A DNA stretch of 64,000 nt from Oreohelix idahoensis (taxonomy: Eukaryota; Mollusca; Gastropoda; Stylommatophora; Oreohelicidae): the NCBI GenBank assembly GCA_024509875.1, contig JAMPIV010012451.1, positions 124,001-188,000 on the forward strand, in the 5' to 3' direction. Position numbers and translations under genes: made by a program. Under the pieces are notes generated by a model. The model worked only from the letters and a program-made list of their open reading frames with translations, was not told the DNA's origin and ran no database searches. Below are positions 23,450 to 35,545 of the stretch, piece after piece; the stretch's first letter is position 1, and each line of letters begins with the position of its first letter.

Positions 23450-24960
23450 TGTAACGAGATTTGGTACCTCTTGCTTTGTTGTGTAGCGCGGCACACATAA
23501 ACACACACAGCGCAGTAATAACATTCGGCGGATCTTGCTTTGAAGTTTGAAGACGGCGGAAATGTGAATTACGGTTAGCCAGACGGTATTGCTGAAAGTA
23601 GGAAATAGCGAACATAGTAATGAATGGCCGACTTTAAAAGTTTGCATTTACTGGACATTAAATTTAAAACTACAAGAGAACGCCTGGCTGGAATACAATT
23701 AAATAAAAATAATTCACTAAAGGAGATAGACTATGAATTATACCCAAAAGAATATTATTCAAATATAAATGGTTTTAAAAATAATTAATATTTTTCACCT
23801 TCATCACATCTGCTAAAAGTTAGCTAATAATCTTTAAAAATTTATTATGCATACATGCCTAACCGGATGGCAATAAAACTTATATAGAATGAAAGCCTCA
23901 TATGGGAAAAATGAAAGGATACCTAGGAAGGAAGGAAGGATATAAGTGTGTAGTGAACAGAAGAGAAAACAAGTACAGGAAAAGCACAGATTGCCTCAAA
24001 TCGCCTCAAACCGAGAGATTAAACGAAAATCTTTTTGGACCTTAGGAGGTGCTTTCTGGTACGTGAGATATACACATATATAAGGACAGAGCAGCGCGTT
24101 GAAAATCACACACACCAAATCCAGAAGCCAGAGTGAGAAACTGGAAGACAGCATCTGCAAGAAAAGTTCTTTTTTTTCACGCTGCATGCAGGGCAGATTA
24201 AATTCAGCCAATATAGTCTCGCCGTGAGCTTATAAATCCTAAGAGGGTTTTTATGATCAATTTTTATGATCCTTCCTGATCGAGAAACTAAAGACTTGAA
24301 GACCGTTGATCCTGCTAAACTGAAGCCTAGAGGTCAACCAATCTTCAACACCTTAGTCCCCCGTAGTTATAGGGCGGGCTGAAGGACAGTCTGTTTATTC
24401 AAGTGTGTCTCAGGAACCTCGAGCAGACGTGGCTAATAACAGATGAGTTTTATGTGTATCCATCCAACAAACACTGTGAGCAGTTTCTAAAACGACTGTC
24501 TATGATGAGAACTAGATAGCCAGAGATATCAAAGAGATACAGTGACAAACTTTTGTGTAATTTCAGTGGAAGATAAATCCAAGACTTTTTCTATTATTTA
24601 ATTTGTAACTATAAATAATCATAAATTGTACCCTCTTCCAACACCCATTTCTCATTACAAGAATATATAGATGTACATAATAAATATTGAAATTGTACTC
24701 ATTTGACTTGGTGAATTTTTAACTGTTAAATTTTGAGTTACTTTTTCTAATTTAATTATATTATCACATAGGGTTACTATAGAGAAAGTAGCAACGTATA
24801 CTTCTGAAGCCTAAATCTATTGTCCAGCTCAGAGTATTCACAGCTGTAACTCACTTGTGATACCAGTGTACTTCCCGAGCACTGGAACTTCATCCTTTCT
24901 GGAGAGAGATTCTACTTCTTCTCTACCACTATTATCATACTAGAAAAACCTTTCGCTACA
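23450..24960 (+). repeat. 5' LTR of Gmr1-like element
   Basis: Matches 28873-30383 over its whole length. TG...CA ends. A GGGCTCTTTCGCGGG stretch follows, in the primer-binding-site position. Confidence 0.9.
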
Positions 24961-25234
24961 TTAAGGGCTCTTTCGCGGGATATTATTTTTTTATCCTGAG
25001 CCACTATCTATGTATTCTTCTATCTTGAGCCACAAATAGTTTGTAAAAATAAATTTTTTTGAAAAATTCTAAAACTTAGAAAATTTTCGGAATAATAGTA
25101 CCATTGAGTACGAAGTAAATAGGAAACGCTCACAAGGTTTTAAAGAGTTGGCTTGTTCAAAGTAATTAATTGATTTTAATTAAGTTAGTTGGTTAGTGAA
25201 GATAAAATTATATACCCTCTGGTAAGTAAGCATC

Positions 25235-25975
25235 ATGGCTGATTTGGTGAAGTTTCGATCTGCAATCATGCAAGAGGGAAAGGACGTAGGATTGACAGGT
25301 GATGCTCTTATCCAGTATGTCACAAAGAAAGTGGACAAACATATGGACAGAGAGGAAAGAAAACTACAAGCAGAGAGAGAAGCCAAAAGCTTAGAAGCAG
25401 AGAGAGAAGCCAAAAGAATGGAAGCAGAGGATAAGAAATTAGAAGCAGAGAGAGAAGCCAAAAGAATGGAAGCAGAGAGAGAAGCCAAAAGAATGGAAGC
25501 AGAGAGAGAAGCCAAAAGAATGGAAGCAGAGGATAAGAAATTAGAAACAGAGAGAGAAGCCAAAAGACTGGAAAGAGAAGAAAAGAGACCAATGTTGGAA
25601 GCTGAAGAAAGAATGTTACAAAGAGCTCATGAGTTAAGTTTAAAGGAACTTGAACTCCAGGGAGCAGCTAGCAATCATGGTGCTAGCTCACCTCACTCTG
25701 AGAGTAGCTCCAACCATAGCACGGGAAATGGAGCCATGAGTTTCCACCTGGATCCATTTATTGAGCAGGAGGACGCCATTGAGTCGTACCTGGATAGATA
25801 TGAGAGATTGCCACTACCTATGGATTGAAAAAGGAAAAATGAAGCCTTAAGCTATCTCAGGGGTTGAGGGGAGTTTCATACGATGTTTATTTAAAACTCT
25901 CTAAAGAAGACCAGGAAGATTATGAAATCTTAAAACATGCTTTACTGGTCAGGTACGAAAAGAATTCTTAATCTT
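25235..25975 (+). pseudogene. Gag (N-terminal part) of Gmr1-like element
   Basis: Begins ATGGCTGATTTG. Residues 10-30 hold the G-K-D-x-G-L-x-G-x-A-L motif shared with the RRM element. Residues 40-115 are a repetitive coil built from an E-A-K-R-M-E-A-E-R unit, encoded by tandem copies of AGAGAGAAGCCAAAAGAATG-type DNA. The frame is closed by TGA at 25826-25828 where a Trp is expected, then shifts near 25860, and another stop lies near 25969. Capsid-like sequence continues in the new frame into the next feature. Confidence 0.8.
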
Positions 25976-25999
25976 ATAGAAAGAGATTCCGAACTGCTA

Positions 26000-27606
26000 A
26001 GCTACTTCCAGGAGAAAACTATCACCAGTTTTCTGCCAGGTTGGAAACTTATCTGACAAAATGGATTAGCTTAGGAAAATGTCAAGATATAAAAGAAATG
26101 GTCATGATGGAACAACTGAGAGAATCCATGCCTCAAGAAATGAGAAAATGTCTTATGGAGCAAGGAGCTGAGAGATTGGAAGATATTTTAACCATGGCTG
26201 AGAGATATCAAGCAGCTCAGTCAGAAGTATCAGGAAATAAGATAAAGCAGGGTGAGAACTTCAAACCTTCACAAAACTTTACAAACTATGAACATAGGGA
26301 CAATTCCAACAAGAACAAACATAGAACTGATTATAAAGACAAAAACCCTCTAGGATCAGATAATAGACCTTCAAGAAAGGAAGGAAAGTGGTGTAAATCT
26401 TGCCAAATGAGTAACCACAATACTGCAGAATGCAGACGGAACAACCCTCCTTATCACGCTGCTTGTCTTACAACAGGGAACAAGGGAAGGAAGGAACTGG
26501 CAGTTAGTCAGAATAACCTCCAAAATCCCCCTGTCTGTGAGGAAGTGACGTGTAATGTCACTAAAATTCATTGCTTATATGATTCCGGGTTGGAATTCGA
26601 CTCAGTCGTGAGTGCAGCTCTAGTGCACCCTGATCAACTTACCGCAGAAACAGTGGACATACACGGGGCAATGCAGGGAACCGTCACCATGACACTTCCC
26701 ATAGCAAGGATCAACGTGAGAACTCGCTATGTGGAAGAAGTGATAAGAGCAGCAGTGAGTGATGATCCTATATACCCGCTGGTAATAGGATGTAAATATG
26801 TCTTTTTGGGTGACCCAATAAAACCTGTTGTCATGGCAGCAAACCATACCAGGTCGAGCACCAAAAAGGAGGAGGGAGATCCAATAAACATTCATCGGAT
26901 AAAGATGAAAAAGGCTCAAACAACAGACAGCACATTGAAGCCTTGTTTTGGCAAATTGCCAAAGGCCCATAACCCTCCAGAGAAAGGAGACTTCTACATG
27001 GAAAATGGCCTACTCTACAGACAAGCTGGAAAAGGACCTAAAGGGCATGGACAGCTGGTAGTGCCAAAATTCTACGGGGAGGAAATTATGGAGCAAGAGC
27101 ATGCTACATCAGGCAGTGGTCACAGAGGAAAAGGGGCCACTGGTCAAAAGATAGCATTGCAATATTACTGGCCAGGAATAATTGAAGACATAAGTTGGTA
27201 TGTGAAATCCTGTTCAGAATGTAACCAGGTAACCTCAATCAGAAGTGTAGACCAGTTACAGGACCTAGGGAAGCATTGTTGCGGACGTAGGCCCATTAAG
27301 AAAACTCACAAGAGAAAACAACAGGTAGATGCGGTGATAAAGAGAAAACAAAATCACAAGTCTACTGTTACACCAGTAACCATGGCAACTCTCCGTATTG
27401 TACAGAGAGGGGACGAAAGACATCCCACCCAGACTAAATATTGTTCGGAACACCATGGCCTGGATCATTTGAAAAATTTGGTTAGTCAGCAAACAGTATT
27501 AAAAAAGCTGCAGAAACAAACCAGAACCATAGGAGGTAGGAACCAAGGCTGTACCAAACAATTGATGGATACATACCCCACTTCGGTATACTGCCCCTTA
27601 CAATAG
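26000..27606 (+). pseudogene. Gag C-terminus, zinc knuckle, protease and integrase zinc finger
   Basis: One open frame holding, in order, the end of capsid, a CCHC knuckle (C-x2-C-x4-H-x4-C, about 26392-26433), an aspartic protease with the active-site DSG at 26581-26589, and an integrase N-terminal zinc finger of HHCC type (the two His at about 27101 and 27122, YYWPGI near 27169, C-x2-C near 27211). The integrase catalytic core that should follow is absent: the frame runs into sequence flanked by an 18-bp direct repeat and stops at 27606. No start codon is proposed because it is the continuation of a broken polyprotein. Confidence 0.8.
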
Positions 27607-27680
27607 AAATAGGTGTGGGTCCGGCAACGTTGTTGTTTGGCCGTCCACATTCACGGTCCACTGGAAGCATTGTTGCGGAC
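27269..27680. repeat. 18-bp direct repeat bracketing foreign-looking sequence in pol
   Basis: GGAAGCATTGTTGCGGAC occurs at 27269-27286 and 27663-27680. The 376 nt between them match no integrase motif and separate the integrase zinc finger from RT. This could be an insertion with target duplication, or a repair junction replacing the integrase core. Confidence 0.6.
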
Positions 27681-27704
27681 ATGGACTGCATGCATAAGCA
27701 CTCA

Positions 27705-28840
27705 AGGATGAGATTGACTATTTCTTAAAAGAGAAAATTATTTCAAAGTCTGAATCTCCCTACAGCTCAAGTGTGGTGCTATTAAGGAAGCCTAGTGGTG
27801 AACACAGGTTATGCATTGACTATAGGAAACTGTTAGTCTTTAGTACACCGGATGGACATTACGAGTTCAATGTACTCCCATTTGGTTTAAAGAATGCTCC
27901 AAGTATCTTCTCCAGAATGATGAGGAAATTGTTGGGACCATTACAAAATCCTCATATCACCAACTTCATGGATGATATTCTGATTGCTACCACTACATTC
28001 GAGGAACACGTAGTAGCACTCTCCATGTTGTTGGATTGACTGAGAGAAATTGGATTGACAGCACGTCCAACTAAGTGTCATATTGGATGTGAGACATTGG
28101 AATTTTTAGGTCACACTATCTCTACAGGGCAAATGTCTCCTGACCCAAAGAATGTTGAGAGAATGAGAAAAGCACCAAGACCACAAACTAAGAAGGATGT
28201 AAGATCCTTTGTGTCACTGTGCGGGTTGTATCAGAAATATATACCCCATTTTAACTCATTATGCGCGCCATCAACCGACTTAACCAAAAAAGGCCAGCCA
28301 GATAAAATACAATGGACCGCGGAGTGTGAACAGGCTTATACGGAGTTGAAAAATAAGCTGACAAATAAACCTATACTTGCCCTTCCCGATCTCACACAAG
28401 AATTCGTACTAAGAACGGATGCTAGCAATGTAGGCATCGGAGCAACATTACTACAGCGGGCAGAGACACCGCCACATATTCTTCTACCCGTAGCTTTTGC
28501 CAGTAGAAAGTTAAATACAGCTGAAAGAAATTATTCTACCGTTGAACGTGAATGCCTCGCTTTGGTCTGGTCGATCAATAAATTTGCCCCTTTTCTTTAC
28601 GGGAAACACTTCATTGTGGAAAGTGATCACCAGCCTTTGATGTTTTTAGCAGTGTCAAAAAAATTAAATTCAAGACTTTTAAGGTGGAGTTTACTGTTAT
28701 CTCCATATTCGTTAAATGTGAGATACATTCCAGGACGGGACAATCTTGAACCCGATTTTTTAAGTCGTCATCTTATCAAAGGAGATAGAGAGAGACAGAA
28801 AAGTAAGAAGGAACTGCAGCATGAGTTACCAAAAAGTTAA
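27705..28840 (+). pseudogene. RT and RNase H of Gmr1-like element
   Basis: RT starts at SPYSSSVVLLRKPSGEHR, then jumps from IDYRKL straight to FSTPDGHYEFNVLPFGL, so the block with catalytic motif A (first Asp) is deleted. Motif C is FMDDI at about 27964. A TGA at 28037-28039 interrupts the same frame. RNase H follows with RTDAS (D), ERECLAL (E) and SDHQPL (D), and the end LEPDFLSRHL is the usual RNase H terminus in families where nothing follows. The enzyme cannot be active as it stands. Confidence 0.85.
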
Positions 28841-28872
28841 CTGTGCATGCACTGTTTTAAAGAAGAGGTCTC

Positions 28873-30383
28873 TGTAACGAGATTTGGTACTTCTTGCTTT
28901 GTTGTGTAGCGCGACACACATAAACACACACAGCGCAGTAATAACACTCGGCGGATCTTGCTTTGAAGTTTGAAGACGGCGGAAATGTGAATTACGGTTA
29001 GCCAAACGGTATTGCTGAAAGTAGGAAATAGCGAACACAGTAATGAATGGCTGACTTTAAAAGTTTGCATTTACTGGACATTAAATTTAAAACTACAAGA
29101 GAACGCCTGGCTGGAATACAATTAAATAAAAATAATTCACTAAAGGAGATAGACTATGAATTATACCCAAAAGAATATTATTCAAATATAAATGGTTTTA
29201 AAAATAATTAATATTTTTCACCTTCATCACATCTGCTAAAAGTTAGCTAATAATCTTTAAAAATTTATTATGCATATATGCCTAACCGGATGGCAATAAA
29301 ACTTATATAGAATGAAAGCCTCATATGGGGAAAATGAAAGGATACCTAGGAAGGAAGGAAGGATATAAGTGTGTAGTGAACAGAAGAGAAAACAAGTACA
29401 GGAAAAGCACAGATTGCCTCAAATTGCCTCAAACCGAGAGATTAAACGAAAATCTTTTTGGACCTTAGGAGGTGCTTTCTGGTACGTGAGATATACACAT
29501 ATATAAGGACAGAGCAGCGCGTTGAAAATCACACACACCAAATCCAGAAGCCAGAGTGAGAAACTGGAAGACAGCATCTGCAAGAAAAGTTCTTTTTTTT
29601 CACGCTGCATGCAGGGCAGATTAAATTCAGCCAATATAGTCTCACCGTGAGCTTATAAATTCTAAGAGGGTTTTTATGATCAATTTTTATGATCATTCCT
29701 GATCGAGAAACTAAAGACTTGAAGACCGTTGATCCTGCTTAACTGAAGCCTAGAGCTCAACAAATCTTCAACACCTTAGTCCCCCGTAGTTATAGGGCGG
29801 GCTGAAGGACAGTCTGTTTATTCAAGTGTGTCTCAGGAACCTCGAGCAGACGTGGCTAATAACAGATGAGTTTTATGTGTATCCATCCAACAAACACTGT
29901 GAGCAGTTTCTAAAACGACTGTCTATGATGAGAACTAGATAGCCAGAGATATCAAAGAGATACTGTGACAAACTTTTGTGTAGTTTCAGTGGAAGATAAA
30001 TCCAAGACTTTTTCTATTATTTAATTTGTAACTATAAATAATCATACATTTTACCCTCTTCCAACACCCATTTCTCATTACAAGAATATATAGATGTACA
30101 TAATAAATATTGAAATTGTACTCATTTGACTTGGTGAATTTTTAACTGTTAAATTTTGAGTTACTTTTTCTAATTTAATTATATTATCACATAGGGTCAC
30201 AATAGCGAAAGTAGCAACTTATACTTCTGAAGCCTAAATCTATTGTCCAGCTCAGAGTATTCACAGCTGTAACTCACTTGTGATACCAGTGTACTTCTCG
30301 GGCACTGGAACTTCATCCTTTCTGGAGAGAGATTCTACTTCTTCTCTACCACTATTATCATACTAGAAAAACCTTTCGCTACA
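28873..30383 (+). repeat. 3' LTR of Gmr1-like element
   Basis: Follows the purine-rich AAAGAAGAGGTCTC at 28859-28872. Ends GCTACA before the GCTGT duplication. Confidence 0.9.
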
Positions 30384-30679
30384 GCTGTCATTTAGTGGCG
30401 CTATGATTTGAGTGCAAGACGTGCCTCTTTCTTTTCTGTTGTTTAACGTGTTGTGCATTCTGAGTGATTGTTTTCTGCTTGTTCTGATTTGAACATTTCA
30501 GGGACTTAAATTCTTTCTTTCTACTAATTTATATTGTCCATGTTTCTGCGTCCTACACCGACGAAAACCGCTACACATGTATTACTTCACCCACTTTGGA
30601 AGCAGTGGTTAAGTTGATATGTCGCATTCTAACAGACTTAAGTTAAGCGATTCATTACGGGTTTCCGTTTCTCACTTTG

Positions 30680-30835
30680 TCCCACATTGTTCTCGAGCGG
30701 CTCTGAAGAAACAAAGAAAGAATATGCCTACGTTGCTAAGACATATTGTAAAGACGACTAATGTGAGGTTGTGTATGGCTCTGGCAAACTCATCATGTAC
30801 AACAGTTTGGTTCAGAAGCCAGCACACACAAAAAT
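30680..30835. repeat. Dispersed repeat X, copy 1
   Basis: Shares AAACAAAGAAAGAATA, TTGTGTATG.GGCTGGC.AA.TCATCATGT.ACAA with 36013-36235 and partly with 34240-34400 and 58262-58400. Non-coding. The remaining flanks (30389-30679 and 30836-31141) show only a T run near 30950-30971. Confidence 0.5.
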
Positions 30836-31141
30836 GCTTTATCGCAAGCACCTTGTAAGGTGATCAGGTGAAACAGTGAATCTATGCTCTGTAAATGCAG
30901 AAAGTCAGACGAATGAACGTATTTCTTAATTTATACATACTCTCATTTTTAAAATTTTTTTTTTTTTTTTGAAGAAACTTTTCTTTTCAGACACAATGCA
31001 GTATAATTTCCCCATTCATCAACTTATTTTTATTTGTCTTTTGTGACGTCACTCGTGTTGTAAAGAAGGCATCTTTCCATAATGCATGTGCCTTTGTCAG
31101 CAAATACATCTGCACTTTACATATTTTACCATAGAACATAT

Positions 31142-33344
31142 TATAGCACGTTTCACTAGCTTTGCCCGCAAACAAATGTAATTATCTGATTAACCGTCTA
31201 ACGTATTAATGCCATTTTTTGCATACGGTGTTATATTGGGTTAGACCCAACAAATATATACTTTATATCTGTGCATCTTGTCCAGTTCCCATAAACGGAT
31301 GAAATCCTTTGATCTTTGTCGGCATACTAATTATTGTGTATCGAGAAAAGAAATTTTACCACTTCATGCACAGATTCTGTGAATTGATTAGGCATAGGCG
31401 TGTCTACTATTACAATAATGTGGCCATCACGTTTGCAATTGAATACGTGTTGAAGATGATTTCTTAAATGATCTGCATGCGAGATACTCGTGACATTGTT
31501 TGTCATTGACATTTAATGCGCTACCATACTGGACCTTCCTTGATCTAATTATTTCAATGGGTATCATCTCTTTGCGGTTCATAAATATCATAATGGAACG
31601 TTGCTCCTCTAATGTGCTTGTAAATAACGGTAAGGTCATCTTTAAAGAAATTAAACTTCATCCGAATCATAATCAGATGTCTCTGAGAAATTGAAAATCA
31701 ATCTCGGCTGAATGAAGGACAAACCATCATTCTTCCAATATTCCTCTTCCTCTTGTAACACATGGTTCTCACTTTTCTTCCAATAATCCCTGGCTATATT
31801 GGAGATGGCGGCTTTTATAAGTATTTCAACACCTTTTAATTTGAACGTTCTATTTTCTGTTGCTACCTGTTCCTTAATTTTAGCCCATACTAATTCTATT
31901 GGGTTTAAGTGAGAATGGTAAGGAGGTAATCTTAAACATCTGTGACCATGTTCATGGATTGCCTTGTCTATGTGAAATATCTTTGTATGCTGTGTCTTTT
32001 TTTACAATTCCAAGTAATTCAGGTTCATGGACATTTCGTTGAATGGAATGTTGTTTATGGTCAGCCAAATCTTTATTACATCTTTAATACCTGTTGAATT
32101 AGAAACTTTATCTTCTGGTGCCACAACGTTGTGATATGAGGCATTGTCCATTATCAAACACCACGGTCTATCCAAGGAAGGAAGTACATGATTCACAATC
32201 CAATCTTGAAATATCTTGCCATTCATCTCTGCATGGTAATCCCTATTATCTGTGGATTTTGAAACAAATATGAGTTCAGTATTATTTAGAAGCCCATGAT
32301 AGCTGCTTCCTGGATGTGCAATTATTAGGCGCTGTCCTTTGCTGCTTGGTACTAGTCTCTTAGTTGTTCCATCAGATGATTGCCATTCTCGTTCATTACT
32401 GTGGTGCGCATTGATCCAAGTTTCATCTAAATACACAAAATCATAACAATCTCTTCTCATTTCTCTGACCTCGCGTAAATATTTGCTTCTCATTGCAACT
32501 ATATGAGGCTTCTCACAAATAAGGTTTCTACCACCAACATATTTTCTAAAAGTGAATCCCAAACTCCTAATAGTCCTCCGTAGCGTAGATTTGGAAATAT
32601 CAATGTCATTATTCTTTCTTAATCAAATTTTCAATTTCCTTAAAGTCACTGCCTCATTATTGTGAAACATATTGCAAATTTCTCTGCGGATCAATTCTCT
32701 GTCAAAATTATCCACCACTCTTGGCCTAATTTTCGTGTGTAAAACACTGGAATTAGACATTTCAGATGTCGCTATCCAGCGGTGCAATGATCGTTTGCTT
32801 ATCCCCAAGGCGTGAATAGTTCTCTTTTGTGGGTTTGAAATAGAATGATATAGTTTTCCTCGAGTAGCTTCATTGCAGAAATACTTAAAAAATCCTATTT
32901 GTGATTTGCTGTAATGTCATAAAATGTACTCGCAGACTCATTTTTCCTTCTTAACCACACAATAATTTTTGTAGACACACCTCTGATTGACAATGTGTGC
33001 GTTGCACCGGATATAAACTGTTTTATGTTCAAGAAGTGCGATTTCACGCAATTTCACTCAAAAATCATGCCAATTGCTTGATAAACCAAAAATGTGCAAA
33101 TGAGGTCGTATAATTTACTGTAGACATTTCAATATGTGTGCGTTTGATGTGTGTTGGCAAGAAGGATTTTATATTATATCGCAAAGAAACGAAAATTGAA
33201 ACCAATGGCCGCATTTTAATGAAAAATTTAATTCATAGGGTCTATACCATTTCAAAATCACACACAAAATTTCACTTATATGCGTTATATATTCGCTGAG
33301 ATATAGCATTTTGAATTTGGGCAAAGCTAGTGAAACGTGCTATA
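31142..33344 (-). mobile_element. Tc1/mariner-like DNA transposon with 26-bp terminal repeats
   Basis: Perfect inverted ends: 31142-31167 (TATAGCACGTTTCACTAGCT plus TTGCCC) and its reverse complement at 33319-33344. The outer TA is the expected target dinucleotide. Transposase is encoded on the minus strand. About 2.2 kb, normal for an autonomous member. Confidence 0.9.
31651..32920 (-). pseudogene. DDE transposase of IS630/Tc1/mariner superfamily, two nonsense codons
   Basis: A single minus-strand frame runs from about 32900 to the stop at 31651-31653. A helix-turn-helix-like N-terminus (GISKRSLHRW) is followed by the DDE domain: YLDETW near 32430 (first D), IMDNASYHN near 32150 (second D) and NPIELVWAKIK near 31890 (E), so all three catalytic residues remain. 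It is interrupted in frame by TGA at 32623-32625 and TAA at 32002-32004. The N-terminal start is uncertain because of a probable frameshift near 32890. The product would cut and paste this element at TA sites. Confidence 0.85.
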
Positions 33345-34034
33345 GATGTATCATATTTGGCCGCCAGATATTTGTAGATTAACAGAGATTGATAAAGCCG
33401 TTGAGGTTGGCTGAATTTCTTTATCAGTGTCTAATTCTTAATGGCTCACTGACGGAATTTTTATTTCTTATTTTAAACGTGGGTAAACTTGCGATTAAAT
33501 CACTTGGGTAATATATATATATATACAAGCATAATCTTATTAAGTTTATTCTTAGTATTTTTCAGTACCGGTACATCTATTTATTTTCATTTCCTGTGTT
33601 ATCTGCTGCGCGTTATACTCTCTAAAAGTTGTGACCATAAAGCTCATGTTCGCATTCATTTATTACCTTACAACTCCCAATACAGCCCAGGTCTTCAACG
33701 AACTCACGCCAAGCTCTCCCCACCACGTGTTATCCGTTTAAGGTCTTTCTATTCTTCTTTATACCCAGAATGTCTTTGTCTAATTCCCATCTCCGTGTGT
33801 TTTTTTTTTTTTTGTTTGTTTTTGTCTACCTCTGTTTAATGGTCACAAGGCAGTGGCCTATAAAAAGTTGATATATCCTGAAAAAGTAGTTATGTGTGGC
33901 ATGGATTAATTTAGATCGTAGATTGTACTCAGTCTTTAATCTGATTTCTCTAATACAAGCTAAATATTGTGCTGATGTCGCGATTTCCTTTTCCAAATAA
34001 AATCCCAGTTTGTTAAAGAAAGTTGATTACCGGT
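33345..34034. other. No gene recognised
   Basis: AT-rich, with a short TA run near 33510 and a T run near 33800. Confidence 0.5.
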
Positions 34035-34215
34035 ATTTCTATATTGGCAGAGTGGTTTGAACACTTGCATCCAGCGGCAACATTATCGGGTTTTAGTTCA
34101 GAACCTGGTAGTATCACGTTACACTCAACCCAGCTGTAAATGGGTACTTGACTCTGCTCTTGAGTTACAAAACGTAAAGTCAACGAGGAAGAGAACCTCA
34201 TAAAGCTGAGAACTA
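34035..34215 (+). repeat. Old tRNA-derived SINE copy
   Basis: GGCAGAGTGGTTTGAACACT resembles the box A half of the SINE at 54655-54909. The body (AGCTGTAAAT, TACTTGACT, TCTTGAGTTA, AACGAGGAAGAGAAC) aligns with that SINE's body. The box B half is degraded. Confidence 0.6.
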
Positions 34216-34239
34216 TTATAGTGAAGTGTAGTTCCCGTG

Positions 34240-34430
34240 GTCTCTGAGCAGATGAAGAAAGAACATGACTTCTGGCAACATTATCATGTACAACAAATTG
34301 CTACGAAACCACCACCGCAAGAGCACGCAAATGCTTCGATGCAGGCTTACTGCAACGGGATAGCTGCAGTGGTGGCTCCGTTCTCCATAAGGAGCGAAAA
34401 GATGATGAAAGATGGCTTGAAACAGTTCAT
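34240..34430. repeat. Dispersed repeat X, copy 2
   Basis: CATGTACAACAAATTGCTAC, ATGCTTCGATGCAGGCTT and GCTCCGTTCTCCATAAGGAG correspond to blocks in copies at 36100-36225 and 58295-58400. A 93-codon frame spans it but the other copies do not preserve it. Confidence 0.55.
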
Positions 34431-34792
34431 AAATCACATATCAAGTTACTATCTTTACGGCAGCTATGATTCACACAATACATTGAATGTAAGTCGCGCT
34501 TACAGAAAAAAATCCTAACCTATTTTTATTTTGCATACAGCCCACGTGTTGTTACCGTATGTAAATAAATAAGGGGGCTGCTGTACAAATAATAAAGAAA
34601 GTGGTATGGAATACGTTTTACCACAAAAATAGTTATAGAATGTGTGATTCCTATATACACATATTGGGATTCTCGCGGGTGCTACGGAGTTCGTGCACTG
34701 TGCCGAAATCCTCCTTGTGTGATTTAAAGGAGGATATCGGAGCACTGATGGGGTTGTCCGTGTGCAATGAAGATAGTCCTTAAAAAACCAAA

Positions 34793-35105
34793 CGCTAGGG
34801 ACCCAAAGATGCAACAATAGAGAATGCAGTCAGCGACCCATAGCTTGACTGCTTGCGTTAGGGTCAGCGAACCAGAGCTGACCAAGACCCTACTCCACCT
34901 CCACGAGGTGGTCCTGGAAACAGGCTGCATCACTGCAGTCTGGCTGAGAGAATAGGGGTCGAAGAGGGAAGGCAAACTCGGTCCCATAAAATGCCGTGCT
35001 GAAGTCGGATGTGTCGGCCGAAAGGCGCAGATATCGCAGCTCCGGTGTAAACAGACACAACGCAACCAACGTCCTTTTCAGGACGAACGAGGAAGAAGGA
35101 AGAAC
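34793..35105 (+). mobile_element. SINE-like element S, longer copy
   Basis: 34853-35100 matches 53460-53707 closely (GGTCAGCGAACCAGAGCTGA, TGCCGTGCTGAAGTCGGATG, ACGAACGAGGAAGAA). The words CCAAACGCT before 34793 and ACAAACGCT after 35103 may be its target duplication, so this copy would be about 60 bp longer at the 5' end. It has a GAA-rich tail. Confidence 0.65.
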
Positions 35106-35461
35106 AAACGCTTTACAGATTAACCGTACACAGTAAATATGGGGCGTTTCGGCCTTCGTCAGCCACAGCTACAAACAGGCGACATACAGATGAAAAGATA
35201 AACAATACTTGCATGATCCGGCCGATCTAGATCTAACAGAGAGCATTCAAACAGCAATCAAATACTGATCAAATTAATCAACTGTATATTTGTAAAAAAT
35301 ATATCTTTATAAAACAGTGAATTTTCATTAGATAAAGTAGCTGGTTAATGATTAATTACAAAATAAAAATAAATGCAAATTAAACTTAGTGGAAGAAATT
35401 ATCTTTAACGCCAATGAATTGATAACAGAATGTCTTCAAGTGAATGCAATTCTGGCATTGT
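35106..35461. other. No gene recognised
   Basis: AT-rich spacer. Confidence 0.4.
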
Positions 35462-35545
35462 TACTGTTATTGGTGATCAGAATCGACGTTATTGCACTCT
35501 AGGAAAACCCATAAGTGTTCACTCCCTCGGCAAATTCTGGAATAT
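35462..35545 (-). repeat. LINE B 3' end fragment
   Basis: The reverse complement matches the last 80 bp of LINE B at 50675-50755, including the reading CTGAG..ACTGA and the ACAATAACA tail (TTACTGTTATTGGTGATCAG on the plus strand). It differs from LINE B by many substitutions. Confidence 0.6.

Larger units (their letters stand above)
23450..30383 (+). mobile_element. Ty3-type LTR retrotransposon, Gmr1-like order, defective
   Basis: Two 1,511-bp LTRs (23450-24960 and 28873-30383) each run TGTAACGAG...GCTACA. The element is flanked by a perfect 5-bp duplication GCTGT (23445-23449, 30384-30388). Internal order: gag, zinc knuckle, protease, integrase zinc finger, RT, RNase H, then the 3' LTR only about 30 nt after the RNase H stop. 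The integrase-before-RT order is that of the Gmr1-like lineage, not of typical Ty3. The LTRs differ at about two dozen positions by eye, so the insertion is moderately old. Confidence 0.9.

Noticed and set aside
23222..23500. 92-codon plus-strand frame before the 5' LTR
   Set aside because: It runs across the LTR boundary at 23450, so it cannot be an ancestral gene.
34237..34518. 93-codon frame with QEHANASMQAYCNG
   Set aside because: Lies in dispersed repeat X; other copies break the frame, so not coding.
35130..35175. GGCCTTCGTCAG-type word, with a partner at 40017-40045, resembling a Penelope-like terminus
   Set aside because: No RT or GIY-YIG coding sequence nearby; too short to assign.
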